Source: Schizophyllum amplum (lineage: Eukaryota > Basidiomycota > Agaricomycetes > Agaricales > Schizophyllaceae). From it: DNA of 16,755 bases. Shown here piece by piece: positions 1 through 9,605 of the stretch; positions within the stretch are counted from its first letter, which is position 1, and the number at the start of each line of letters is the position of its first letter. Location of the stretch: positions 1 to 16,755 of the forward strand of contig VDMD01000280.1 of NCBI GenBank assembly GCA_007026445.1, given 5' to 3'. The position numbers and the translations under genes were made by a program. The notes under the pieces are model-generated. The model saw only the letters and a list, made by a program, of their open reading frames with translations, was not told the DNA's origin and made no database searches.

Positions 1-1
1 G

Positions 2-1236
2 AAGATCGTCGTTAATTGGCGTGCGAGCCTGGACAGTGCGAAATTCGATGAGCCCACCCCGACGACTCTGCTGCGAGCGACGAATCAGCGGGGTTTCGGC
101 GTCGAGGAAGCGAAGGCCTGGAAGGAGATCGTCCAACCTCTATTCGATGCCTACAACAACGTCGGCGTCGTTGCCAGCTCGAAAGGCCCGCACATGCAAA
201 CATACGAGGCTGCGCTTTCGACGCTGTACCGCTTGGAGCTGCACGCTATCGCCCGAGCAGGTGTATCCGCCACACCCGAGCTCGATGCCATGCAGCAGGT
301 CGACAAGAAGATCGGGCAGCCGCCCCATAAAGCCGACACGCGCTTCCAGGTAGATGCGTTCATGTCCTCCGTCGAGATTCGTCTGCGAATTGCGCAAATC
401 GGTTGCGCGCGTTACGACATTTTGGACATGCAAAGGAACAAGAACAAGTCGGCGCAGCGTCATCTATGGATCGAGTTCCTGGAGATCATCTACACGAGCT
501 GTGCCAAAGACGCAAGTACGGCTCGCGACATGGCCATCTTCTCCTGCGCAACCAGGCAGGCAGCACGATGCGCTGTGCTCGTCCGACGCGTTCGGATGGA
601 GCATTTCCGATTTCTCGTCTTCGTGCAGCGCGGCATCCTTCTCCGTGAAGGGAAGTACCACGGCGGCGACCGCCAAGAGCTGGTCCACACCATCAGGAAT
701 CACCAAGCATCCGCTCGCGCTGCGTCTATTCAGGAAGAAATGGCGTATGTCCAGTCGCGCCGGTGCAAGACTCTATCCGACATGCAAAGGGAGCGCAAGT
801 GGTTCCGCGAGAATGGCTACAGCAAATTAAATAAGTACATCGATGAGTACGACAAGCTAGCCGAGCACATTGAGAAGGACACTGCGTATGCGCCGCTGTC
901 GGCGAAGGAGATGGAGGATGTCGTGCGCGGTCTTGACTTCGGTACACGAATCCTGATACCTTGCAGGATCTCGCATAGATGCTGATGCATCCCATAGGAT
1001 ATCGTGGTCACTTCTATAACTGCGAGAACGGGCACACGTTCGTCATTACCGAGGTGCGCTCCTATGTCGAGTAGTTCATACTGGAGGCTAACTTTCATCA
1101 GTGCGGTGGCGCTACGGAAATGGCTCGGTGTCCGGAGTGCAATTGTCCCATCGGAGGAAGCAATCATCAACTCGTCAGCTCGAACACGCGCGCGATGGAG
1201 TACGAGAACATTTCACGAGCACTGGGGTGGTCATGA
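2..1236 (+). CDS. ZNFX1-like NFX1-type zinc-finger helicase, C-terminal part (5' partial)
   Basis: This is the last ~376 residues of a protein whose start lies left of the window. Proposed exons: 2-941, 998-1053 and 1102-1236, with introns of 56 nt (gtacac...ccatag) and 48 nt (gtgcgc...catcag). The frame is open from base 2, so the first exon continues upstream. Most of the visible part is a charged helical region typical of the segment after the helicase and NFX1-type fingers. The diagnostic part is the end: GHFYNCENGHTFVITE joined to CGGATEMARCPECNCPIGG. This is the RZ-type zinc finger shared by ZNFX1 and RNF213, with the C..H..C..C ligands all present. ZNFX1-family proteins are SF1 RNA helicases linked to RNA silencing and antiviral RNA sensing (family knowledge); the helicase core itself is not visible here. 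No frame errors are seen. The join of exons 1 and 2 is fixed by the conserved GHFY motif. Confidence 0.85.
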
Positions 1237-1613
1237 TCCGCACTGGAATGGGGCAGGGAGCGTAGCTGGTGAATATTGAAGGCACAGCATTGGCCCGACT
1301 TTCTACCTGTCTAGTATTGGTTTATTCGCTGAGCAAGTTCATAGCACCGATTTATATGAATATATCTTGTACGCACAACTGATCATTATATATGTCTTGC
1401 TTCCAGACAACAAAGTTGCTATGCGTACGGTCGTACACCGACTTGAACAAAGGGTCACGGGGATCGGGTTGAAGTAGCACGTGCATGTGAGTGGCTTTTA
1501 CGGTAGATCCCGAGCAGCTGCATAGCTGCACATGCCGATCTTCCACGGTGCCGTTATCCGGATTGGGAGTTGGGTACTGCCGCTGTCGTACACAACCACC
1601 AAGCCGCATCAAG
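1237..1613. other. Intergenic: 3' flank of ZNFX1-like gene and RPL43 promoter
   Basis: No convincing gene. A minus-strand open frame of 86 codons (1352-1612) has no recognisable motif and lies over the expected RPL43 promoter. A palindromic CACGTG sits at 1478-1483, about 130 bp before the RPL43 start codon. This is a possible bHLH-factor site but only a 6-base match. Confidence 0.5.
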
Positions 1614-2157
1614 ATGGTTCGTCGTCGTGTTGTCCACCTGGAGATCGTTATGCTGACCGTTTGCTAGACGAAGCGGCACGAAAAAGGTCGGAATCACCGG
1701 CAAGTACGGTACGGTGAGTATCCAGTTCCATCTTGGCGCGTCCGCTCCGGAGAGGGTGTTTGGCGGACACAGTGGTGTTGGAATCTGTTGGGATGCAGGA
1801 CGAGAAAAGTGCTGACGCGATCTCCTCAGCGTTCGTGCCTCCTGCGTAAGCAGGTGAAGAAAATGGAGATCTCGCAACACGCAGAATACACTTGCACCTT
1901 CTGCGGCAAGGTGCGTTTCCCTGCCCATCGCGTCGGACATCAATTAATCCGCGCTCCATAGGACGCCGTGAAACGGACCGCCGTCGGTATCTGGAAGTGC
2001 AACGCGTGCCGGAAGGTGATCGCTGGCGGCGCATGGACTGTGTCGACGACCTCGGCTGCGACCTGTGCGGAGGTGCGTCGTCATCTTATTCCTCTCGATC
2101 ACTTACTGATTTTTCATCAGTACATCCGCCGCTTGCCGCGAGGTGACAGAAGCATAG
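1614..2157 (+). CDS. RPL43: 60S ribosomal protein eL43 (RPL43/L37a)
   Basis: Structural zinc-ribbon protein of the large ribosomal subunit. Proposed exons: 1614-1616 (only the ATG), 1668-1713, 1830-1910, 1962-2072 and 2121-2157. Exon 2 gives the family start [15 protein letters not shown]. Exon 3 gives [21 protein letters not shown], with the first zinc Cys pair (CTFC). Exon 4 gives [20 protein letters not shown] with the second pair (CNAC), then the family signature AGGAWT. The last exon gives YIRRL(R)EVTEA and a stop. The reading frame as written is broken: one extra C near 1677, one extra C near 2135, and exon 3 begins RSCLLRKQ where the family has RYGASLRKQ, which fits three single-base losses between 1833 and 1846. 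With these allowed for, the product is 92 residues, the normal length. An ATG-only first exon is common for fungal ribosomal-protein genes. Intron 2 (1714-1829, 116 nt) is about twice as long as the others in the window. Confidence 0.93.
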
Positions 2158-2737
2158 AGCAGTGCTTCCCCCATCGTCTCGCTCCTTCATTGCCCTCCTG
2201 CATTTGTATGCTGCATGTACTATGAATCGAACCCACCCATGAATATGACAGTCTCCTGCCAGCGTATACGACCTGGACCTTCCTCTATGTATCGGTTATA
2301 TCCCCCCGCCTGCGCTGGCTTGTCTCCGTGCACCGTTGCCCAGATGATGCAAACTTCACACTACTGGAGGAACACGATGATATCCATGACTCGTGATGCA
2401 TCCTGGTATACTTCTCTTGTAGAAGGAACCGTTTGCTGACCGGGTCAAGAACGGAAAGCTGATGGGCTTCAGTAGCCAGAAAAACAGAGACTTGAATACT
2501 TCATCCCTGTACTGCTTCCGGTGTTTGTGTGTTCGAATGTCTTCTGGTAAGACAGCAGCACAGCAACGTTTATACCTTGTAGCGTTGAGTCACCTATGCC
2601 CAGCCCATGCATCACAGCACAAGTCGTACTTGACTTGTCAAACGAAACGAACTGATAGTGAAAGCGATCAATCGTGCACGTGGGTTCATTGCTTGTTCTC
2701 TTCCGTCACTGACGCGGCGGCGCCCATTGTTTTCGCG
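2158..2737. other. Intergenic: RPL43 3' flank and PAF1 promoter
   Basis: No gene I can support. Short open frames at 2215-2439 and 2462-2815 have no recognised motifs. A stretch at about 2423-2480, after a possible acceptor (cttgtag), reads EPFADRVKNGKLMGFSSQ and looks somewhat exon-like, but I could not join it to anything. A CACGTG lies at 2677-2682, about 60 bp before the PAF1 start. Confidence 0.4.
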
Positions 2738-4377
2738 ATGAGCAGTGAGAAAGCGTACGGAGAACAGTACTGTACATGGACTTCAATCTCACTGTCGTTG
2801 CAGTGTCCGCTATGACCTTCTCGTGCGGGTCCGGTACTCCCAATCCTCTACCGCCACCACCATGCCCTCCGAAACTACTCAACATCCCCACCAACCCCAA
2901 GCGCTACGCGAAGCCAGAGTTTCTGGACTCTTTGCGACAGCGAACGGGCCGTACCTATGGTGGTAGACGCCAGAATGCGGCATGCCTTTGGATTTGAGCC
3001 AGTGGGACGGCCTGTGGGAGCCCGAGGGGCACGACTCTGGTGCGCTGTTCCGCGTCGCGTCTTCATCATGAACTGCACTCATCCTCCATTCAGCATTGAA
3101 TCCAGACCCTCTCGATCTCCCCCTTCTTGATGATAAAGACCGTGAACTTCTATGGGAGCCGCCAGGTGGGCCGAACCGAACGACGGAGGTTGCGGCTCCA
3201 ACGAACGTGACATGGCTAAGGAAGACGGAGCAGATTGCACGAACCGCTTTGGCAGAGAACACCGAAATCGTGCGTGCACCGCGTGTGCGCTCGAGCATGA
3301 CTGGCTGACCTTTATACAGAACACAGAAGCAGGTTGCACCAATCGTCACTGTCGATGTCTCTCGCGAAGCGCAACTACGCGACATCGACGCATCCTTTGT
3401 GCTGGCGAATGAAGCATTTGTTCTAGAGGACGTCAAGCACCCAACGAAGCGCGGCGTACATGCAGTAGAGTCTTACGAGTTCCTGCCGGATCCTGCCCTG
3501 TGGGCGAACCAGTACGATCTGTTCAGGTTCATGGAACGTCCAGGCAACAGACCGACGGAGGTGCGCCTTCCAGTATCATGTCGCTTGCGCCATACTCATA
3601 CATATGACAAAGGACGAAGACCCGCGATTGAACTGCGCGGTATTGCGACCTATGAAGAGCGAGCACGATACTTTCTTGTCATACTACCTGACAGAAGCGG
3701 ACGATGCGCGCTGGCTTTCCAAGACGCGCGCATGTCTGTACCGCCCTACGAAGTTCCGCCGGATAGCGTGAGCACCCCAAGGACCCTTGCTGGCGCTTAC
3801 TCACCATCCATCCATTACAGTATACCAAGTTCGACTTCGTGCGCGACTACGAGACGACCAAAGTCGAGCAGGACATCCAGAACGAATTTATACTGAACAT
3901 CGATGACGACGACGACGCTCCGGGCACCAAACCCGGCCAGCTCAGTCGCGGTAAGGGCGCATACTACAAAAACATCGAACGAAAGATGACGCTGAACAAG
4001 CGGCGAGCAAATGTGGGTCTGCGTTCCTTGCATTGACTGCTCTCACTCACGGCATCCTCCGCTAGCCTGACGACGACAAGCTGGACGACCGATGGGAATG
4101 TCATCCATCTTACGCATGCGGAGCTCATGGGCGACGAGCTGCAGGAACGCAACGAAGCGCTGCAGGATGTCACGGACCCCAGCTACTACCTCATGGCCCG
4201 CGACGGGGAAGGCGAGGGCGACGACGACCTTGACGTCGCGATGGGGGAATGGCTGCCGGCGGCAGCCAGCATGTCAACGGTAGTGCGCAGAAGCATGACG
4301 CTCATCTGAACGGCGGCTCTGGCCATTATCTGAATGGCGGGGAACCGCCGTCACCTATCAAGGTGGACGAGGTGTGA
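2738..4377 (+). CDS. PAF1: RNA polymerase II-associated factor Paf1 (Paf1 complex subunit)
   Basis: Paf1 is the scaffold subunit of the nuclear Paf1 elongation complex, which couples Pol II transcription to H2B ubiquitination and H3K4/K36 methylation. Proposed exons: 2738-2754, 2804-3039, 3094-3269, 3320-3560, 3613-3767, 3821-4012 and 4066-4377; introns are 49-54 nt. Family blocks in order: MSSEKAVRYDLLVRVRYS; NPLPPPPCPPKLLNIPTNP; LDLSQWDGLWEPEGHDS; VTWLRKTEQI; HPTKRGVHAVESYEFLPDP; ANQYDLFRFMERPGNRP; LRPMKSEHDTFLSYYL; YTKFDFVRDYETTKVEQ; GAYYKNIERKMTLNKRRAN; and an acidic C-terminal part ending in a Gly/Asn/His-rich tail (NGGSGHYLNGG...VDEV). Seven frame breaks interrupt the written sequence: near 2840, 2934, 2978, 3325, 3706, 4097 and in the G-run at 4242-4246. 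Corrected, the product is about 441 residues. The 17-nt first exon is chosen because it is the only ATG that splices in frame to DLLVRVRYS. The junction near 3320 is the least certain. Confidence 0.93.
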
Positions 4378-4540
4378 TGCCTACTTCCAAGTTCCCTTGT
4401 TTGACCGAGTGGCACTTCTTTTGCGTTCATGAGCTTGTCTCTCCATCGATTACCACGCTGGTGACTTTCTGGGCTCTGCTGACGAGCGACGAAATAGCAT
4501 ACGGCGCTTTGTACACTGCGCCATCTACGTTCTGTCATTG

Positions 4541-5266
4541 CTACGTCCAGTTCCGCGAGGAAAGCTGTATGCCAAGACAGCCCACGCCGAGCAACGCCAT
4601 AATGAAAAGGAGACACATGATCCTTGCGAACAGGATACACAATAGAGCAGCAATAGGCTTGTTGATCTGCGACATTGACCATGGTCGGTCCCACGCCTCC
4701 CGCGGTTGCCTTTTCGAGGGTTCTTGGAAGTTCGTCCTGGCCGCTCACGGTACTTCTTCCTCTTCACCGGCGCGCGTGAGACCCGAGCGTACCTTCCCAA
4801 GTGCGCTCTTCGCGCCGCGCGGTACGCAAGGAAGTTGACTCTCACTGCGGACTGGGTCAGGAGACAACAACTGGCGATTTCACGGGTGACCTCCTCTCGC
4901 TTTGCGGGCGCCACTGAAGGGCACGCGTCTCCCCTCCTGCCGCCGACGAGCGCACCCCAGCGAGAAACGCTGCAGATCCGAGCGGCATCCGTAAAATAGA
5001 CTAGGCCAGGGCTCTTCGGGATCGCTTCCTCGACCCAGGGCGCGCTGATTGTTCTGCGGGCCCACCGCATCGGGTTCTGCAGCTGACGGCGCGTATCCAC
5101 GCCAACACGCAGGAACCCGCACGGACAAAGGACTTCTGCATTCAACCGGTACTTAGCTACCACAGGTGTGCCGGACGCCTTTGCCTTCGACGTGTGAGGT
5201 ACCGCAGGCGCTCACGCGCTCCGATCTCTTGGACCGCAAGTTATGGCCTCGGCGGCGGAGGGCCAT
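4541..5266 (-). CDS. Putative gene with C-terminal membrane segment, family not recognised
   Basis: Convergent with PAF1 and divergent from the GH81 gene, so a minus-strand gene would fit the space. Seen directly: a minus-strand frame open from about 5210 down to 4800 (contains VAKYRLNAEVLCPCGFLRVG, QLQNPMRWARRTISAPWVEE and IPKSPGLVYFTDAAR). A possible 56-nt intron at 4792-4737 (gtacgc...ggccag) joins in frame to a last exon, 4736-4541, ending at a TAG. That last exon contains REAWDRPWSMSQINKPIA followed by a hydrophobic run (ALLCILFARIMCLLFIMALL), a good single membrane helix near the C-terminus. A start at 5266 (MALRRRGHNLRSKRS) looks like a mitochondrial presequence but needs a frame change to reach the main frame, as in neighbouring genes. 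An opposite-strand frame at 4706-4999 competes. Start, exon structure and function are all uncertain. Confidence 0.3.
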
Positions 5267-5293
5267 GAATACGGTGCGTCTGCCAGGCCAGAG

Positions 5294-5299
5294 TATAAG
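5294..5299 (+). promoter_or_regulatory. Possible TATA element of the GH81 gene
   Basis: TATAAG about 100 bp before the GH81 start codon, a usual distance in fungi, followed by a pyrimidine-rich stretch (5362-5392) that often surrounds fungal transcription starts. No experimental support. Confidence 0.4.
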
Positions 5300-5395
5300 A
5301 CGGTTGTCGAGCGAAGTCCGGCATCGGTGGGCGCGCCCCTCGCTGCTCCGCACTGAACTGTCCGTTCATTATCACCCTCCCTCGACTTCTGCACT

Positions 5396-8385
5396 ATGCG
5401 CAGCTTCTTTTTTCTTACGATCGCCTCTGCAGTGAAGGCGGTCGTGTTTGGGCCCATTGGGACTGACCGGCCTGCACCGGCGGGCGGCAGCGTCACGTCT
5501 GACCAGCCGCCCAATACTTTCTTCCAAGGACATTCAGCGCCTTATCCTACCAATGACTGGTGGGTCGGCTATGCCGCCGGCAGCGGAAACGCGTGAGTGA
5601 CTCGTGTTAATCCTCGATTGAGCTCAACGGACACACCAGTACCTGCGCCGGTCCGTTCCCATACGAGAGCGTCTTGACCGCTTCAGCGGTGCAGTTCGGC
5701 ATATCGACTGCTCGCCAGTTCGACGGCACGTCTGTCCATCAGCCGACGCAGATGGACTGGGGCGTGAGCTTCTCCGAGCACTCGGGCGCTGCAGCAGACC
5801 ACAAGGCGCTGAGCTGGGTAATCCTATCCGCAGCAGGAAGTTACTAGCCGTATTGACGTCTGCGCAGGACAGGCAGACGGTGACCGTGCAGTACCTCACG
5901 GGCTCAAGCACTATGAACGCCTACATGGTTCCCGGTTCACCATACATGACCTTTGAATATTCCGGTGCAACGCCGAAATTCACCAGTGGTCAAGGTCTCA
6001 TAACTACTTTCGCTGGTAGTCCTATTTCCGAGGGTGGCAGCGGTTCGTTTTCGCTCAATCTCAATTTTTTCTTTCATTTTGGTCTGTCGCTGAATCTATA
6101 AATCGCAGCTAGGGCCAGTGGGACGCAGTTTTCCGTGACCAACAGCGCCGGCACCTATCTTATCTATTCTTTGAACGGCAGTCTCTCCTTTACCGCCACC
6201 GCGGCTAGCGGCGGTGGCACTGTCACCGCGTCGGCACCCTTTACTGGTGTCCTTCGTGTGGTCAAGCTTTCTGAAGCCAGCCATCAAGCCCTACTCGATG
6301 CGCATCACGCCGTCTATCCCACGGGCGTCGACACGAGCTACTCGTTCAGTGGCGACAGCGCCACGTTGACCTTCCGCTGGGCCGTCAGCGGTGGCAGTGC
6401 TTCAGACCTCCTCATGCTGACATGGCCGCATCACCGGTCTGTATTGTCATTCTTCTAGATGTCATACGCATTGGCTGACATGGCTTTCAGTATCAAATGC
6501 AGTCGCCTAACTTTCCCGACATCTCCGCGCTAAGCTACCTCACCACGAAAGGCTACATGTACCCCGCCCTCGGAAACACCTGGAACATGCAATACGGCCT
6601 TTCGACTATTACTTGGAACGCGCCGCGGTCTCCGGACAGCTCCTGTCAGGACTCGATTATCGCCGGGCTTGAGTACGAAATTGCGAACCTGCCAGCTGTT
6701 GCTGCTCCTGGCGATTTCTACTGGTTCGGCGGGCATGTAGGAATGGTATCGCGGCTTGCGTACGTCCCATGTCATTCTGCCCCGCTATCTTCTCTGACCT
6801 GTTCGATAGCCTCATTGCCGAAGTAATGGGCAGAAATGACTTAGCGGACACAGTGGTCACCTATCTGAAGGCGATGTACGCGTTCTGGGTAAGTGTTGTT
6901 CTTAGGTATTTTCTTTGACTTGCTGACGTGGGCTCCGTTTACCAGTTCAACCCCGCATCGACGACCAAACCTGCATACGAGACCGCCTGGGGCGGCATCA
7001 TCAACAACGCTGGCTACAATAACGTCAACGTCGACTACGGTAATGGGTACTATAACGACCACCATTTCCATTATGGCTACTTCCTAGCCGCTGCTGCCAC
7101 TATCGCAAAGTACGTCGTCGCTATATATGTCGAGCACTTGCTCATCGCAACACCATAGGTTCGACGCGAGCTGGATGAACACTTATCGCACGCAAGTCAA
7201 CTACTTCTTGCGAGACATCGTGAATCCGTCGACCGAAGACCCGTACTTCCCTGTAACGAGGAATCGTGATTGGTTTGCAGGTCACTCCTGGGGTAAGAAT
7301 GATCTCTTCAGATACCGACTTGAAGTCTGACGTAGATGCAGCTTCCGGCATCGCCAATGGTGCAGGCTCTCGAGACCAGGAGTCCGTCGGCGAAGCCGTC
7401 AACGGCTACTATGGTGCCATGCTCTGGGGCCTTGTAACCGGCAACAACGACGCCTACAATTATGCGCGTATGCTGCTTGCGCAGGAGCAACATGCCGCGC
7501 AGGTGTACTGGCATATGTACCCGTCACAAAGCAGCACGGACCGTGACCAGCCGTATCCGGAGCAGGGGCTTCGCAGCCTCGTCACCATCGGTAACGTACA
7601 AGACTGGCAGGCCGGCGCTTGGCTGTAAGTATTATCATAATACCGGCTGTTTTTGCGGCTCACGGATGCTCCACAGCTTCTGGGGTGATCAGAAGGTGCA
7701 AATTGCCGCCATCCAGATCCTACCAGTGACGCCCGTCAACGAATACATGTACGACGCAGAGTGGGTGAATGCGGTATGGGATTACACCGCAGACGAACTC
7801 AACGATGCGACATACTCGGATGACTGGAAGAGCGTGATCTATCTGGCTTACGCGAATGCGAACCCCGGCACTGCAGCTCAACGCTCCTCCGCCCTCACGA
7901 GCTGGGGCTCCGGCAACAGCTACTCCAACCAGATGTACTTCCTGGCCACTCGCCCCGGTGCTTCTGGCGTCTGTGGTGACGTCGATGCTAACCCCCTCGG
8001 CACGTATGTGTTGCAGGTGGCGTCGACAGGCCAGTTCGTTGGGAATTCGACGTTGCCGGATCTCGTTGCTGGTGACGCCGGGCAGGCGGGTGCGGTGATC
8101 TTCAACTTCGGCTTCGCTCCGAATGCCGGGACGATGCAGACGGTGGGAACGGGACAGTATGTGACCGCCGACTCCAGCGGAACGTACACGCTGTCTGCGA
8201 GCCGTGCGGCGGCATCCTCCTGGGAGATCTTCGTTATTCGACAGAAGCAAGGCGCGGCGACGGGAGTATACAGCATCATGGCGGCGTCGAACAAGCAGTA
8301 CGTGGTGGTCGGCGCGAATGGGACGCTAAAGAACAGCGGCGCTGCCGAGAGTGACAGCACTGGTTTTCGCTTCGTCTCTGCATGA
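5396..8385 (+). CDS. Secreted GH81 endo-1,3-beta-glucanase with C-terminal beta-trefoil-like module
   Basis: Hydrolyses internal beta-1,3-glucan bonds outside the cell. Proposed exons: 5396-5592, 5640-5817, 5868-6033, 6109-6440, 6491-6759, 6810-6888, 6946-7109, 7159-7292, 7342-7624 and 7677-8385; they sum to 836 codons plus stop with no frame error. Residues 1-18 are a short signal peptide. GH81 marks: GPIGTDRP...NTFFQGHSAPYPTNDWW at the N-terminus; GSPYMTFEYSGATPKF; DLLMLTWPHH; YNDHHFHYGYFLAAAA (Asp445); NRDWFAGHSWASG; RDQESVGEAVNGYYGAMLWG (Glu520, Glu524); and ILPVTPVNEYMYDAEWV. The Asp and the Glu...Glu pair four residues apart are where the family carries its catalytic residues. From about residue 700 three repeats of ~45 residues follow, each beginning with a GxY-like strand and a GQ[FY]V or KQYV turn; this suggests a beta-trefoil or fascin-like carbohydrate-binding module (inference). 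The donor of intron 3 (6034 or 6016) and of intron 4 (6441, gtattg, chosen to keep frame) are less certain. Likely roles are cell-wall remodelling or attack on other fungi. Confidence 0.95.
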
Positions 8386-8618
8386 GGCAGTTGCTATGGC
8401 GTAGGAGGGTGGAATCTAAGTGCGGTGGAAGCTCCTCGTAAACCGAATCGTTTGTCGGTCTAGGGTATCATCTGGTAGTTATGTCATCATGTTACGCCTG
8501 GGTATACAAATTCACACAGTTTTATAGTCTTCTCTGCTTGAAGCGAACTTGGAGCCGAAGACTGCCCTTTCGACGCGTCAAAATTCATTGATCTGAATCG
8601 TACAATTGAACTTGTTTA

Positions 8619-8635
8619 CACGTGGACAACACGTG
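8619..8635. promoter_or_regulatory. Pair of CACGTG palindromes, 11 bp apart
   Basis: CACGTG occurs at 8619-8624 and again at 8630-8635, both inside the direct repeat ACACGTGGA/ACACGTGGA. The 11-bp spacing puts both sites on one face of the helix, which suits cooperative binding by bHLH-type factors. They lie 234 bp after the GH81 stop and nearly 1 kb before the esterase start, so the target gene is unclear. Confidence 0.3.
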
Positions 8636-9405
8636 GATATCCCGTGTTTAGGCGTGACTTCGGCATTTCCCTAAAGCCCTCTTATTAGCTCTACTCCCGG
8701 CCACCATCCTTCGATCAACAACTGGGATAACTGTAGAGGACTTAAGCTCCCCGGTTCGGTCCTCAAGGTGACTTTATGCCTTCCAATTTCCGTCCACGTC
8801 TGTTGAGCTGAGCGGCGCAACATGTATGCACCAGCAATTCCCAAGCAATTCCAGGACCATGGGCGGTTAATCTCCAGACCTCGACTTCTGGACCTCCACC
8901 AAAGTAATCGCCCTTGCACAGAAGCGCTTGGCCTTATGTAAGTGCTAGACGACTGGGTTCAACTTCAAACTGGGTTGCGGCCTTGCGACCATTCGGCATC
9001 TCCCTTTGTCTACTTATGACACGGGCGAAGATCGTCGTCAATGTCAAGATGATGAGTTTTCTCAATTCTCAATTGCTGATATCTAAATCATGGACTTCTA
9101 AACGAATTGCCTCTGAACTATTCATCTCATGCTTCCTCGCGATCCAAGGCTGGAAAGCGGCCCAGGACTACTCGTGCTCCCAGACACAGAACATGCCGGT
9201 CTACCTGGGTATCCGCGCCAGTACGACCGGTCGGTCTTCGTCTCCGGAGTTAGTAAGAAGCGTTTGTGGAGCACCGCTTGACGGAAGAGCAAGAACGCTG
9301 TTTGGATGTTGTTGCCTTCCTTCTTCCTTGCTTCTTCCCCGCTTGCCCGACTCAACATCACACCACACCACATTGATTGCTTTTCTTAGCTGGGTGACGA
9401 TGTCG

Positions 9406-9413
9406 TATATAAG
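9406..9413 (+). promoter_or_regulatory. TATA box of the esterase gene
   Basis: TATATAAG, a consensus TATA box, 193 bp before the chosen ATG at 9606. C/T-rich tracts follow. If transcription starts 30-60 bp downstream, the 5' leader is about 130-160 nt. The upstream in-frame ATG at 9531 would fall in this leader. Confidence 0.6.
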
Positions 9414-9605
9414 GACGCCGACTGCACCCCCTTTTCGCGTTGTGCCCGCGTCGCGCTAGAATTGCATTCTCCTTTCATACAGTGCGCATACTAGCCATTC
9501 GTCGACGACGCTCTTGCTGACCTTCCTCCGTTGACGATAGAAGCCGAGCGCTCATTCTCGTGCACCCTTACATTCCTTCTCACACTGTCCTTTCCTGTCG
9601 CAAGC

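Larger units (their letters stand above)
8386..9605. other. 1.2-kb intergenic region: GH81 3' flank and esterase promoter
   Basis: I see no gene. The 181-codon plus frame at 8914-9459 has no family motif and runs across a strong TATA box, so it is probably chance. The region holds two close CACGTG sites (8619-8635), a TATA box (9406-9413) and pyrimidine-rich blocks (about 9317-9350 and 9547-9600) typical of a fungal promoter. The stretch 8386-8560 is AT-richer, as expected for a 3' flank. Confidence 0.5.

Noticed and set aside
1352..1612. 86-codon minus-strand open frame next to RPL43
   Set aside because: No motif, lies over the RPL43 promoter and stops at its start codon.
1614..2157. RPL43 as a processed pseudogene
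   Set aside because: All four introns are present with good splice signals, which a processed copy would lack; neighbouring core genes show the same kind of indels.
2879..3436. 185-codon minus-strand open frame
   Set aside because: It is antisense to PAF1 exons whose plus-strand translation matches the Paf1 family block by block.
7720..8250. 176-codon minus-strand open frame
   Set aside because: Antisense shadow of the GH81 last exon in GC-rich DNA.
8914..9459. 181-codon plus-strand open frame between GH81 and the esterase
   Set aside because: No recognisable motif, and it runs through the TATA box and pyrimidine tracts of the esterase promoter.
9531..9605. Upstream in-frame ATG for the esterase
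   Set aside because: It would put a polar 25-residue stretch before the signal peptide; the ATG at 9606 gives a normal secretion signal.
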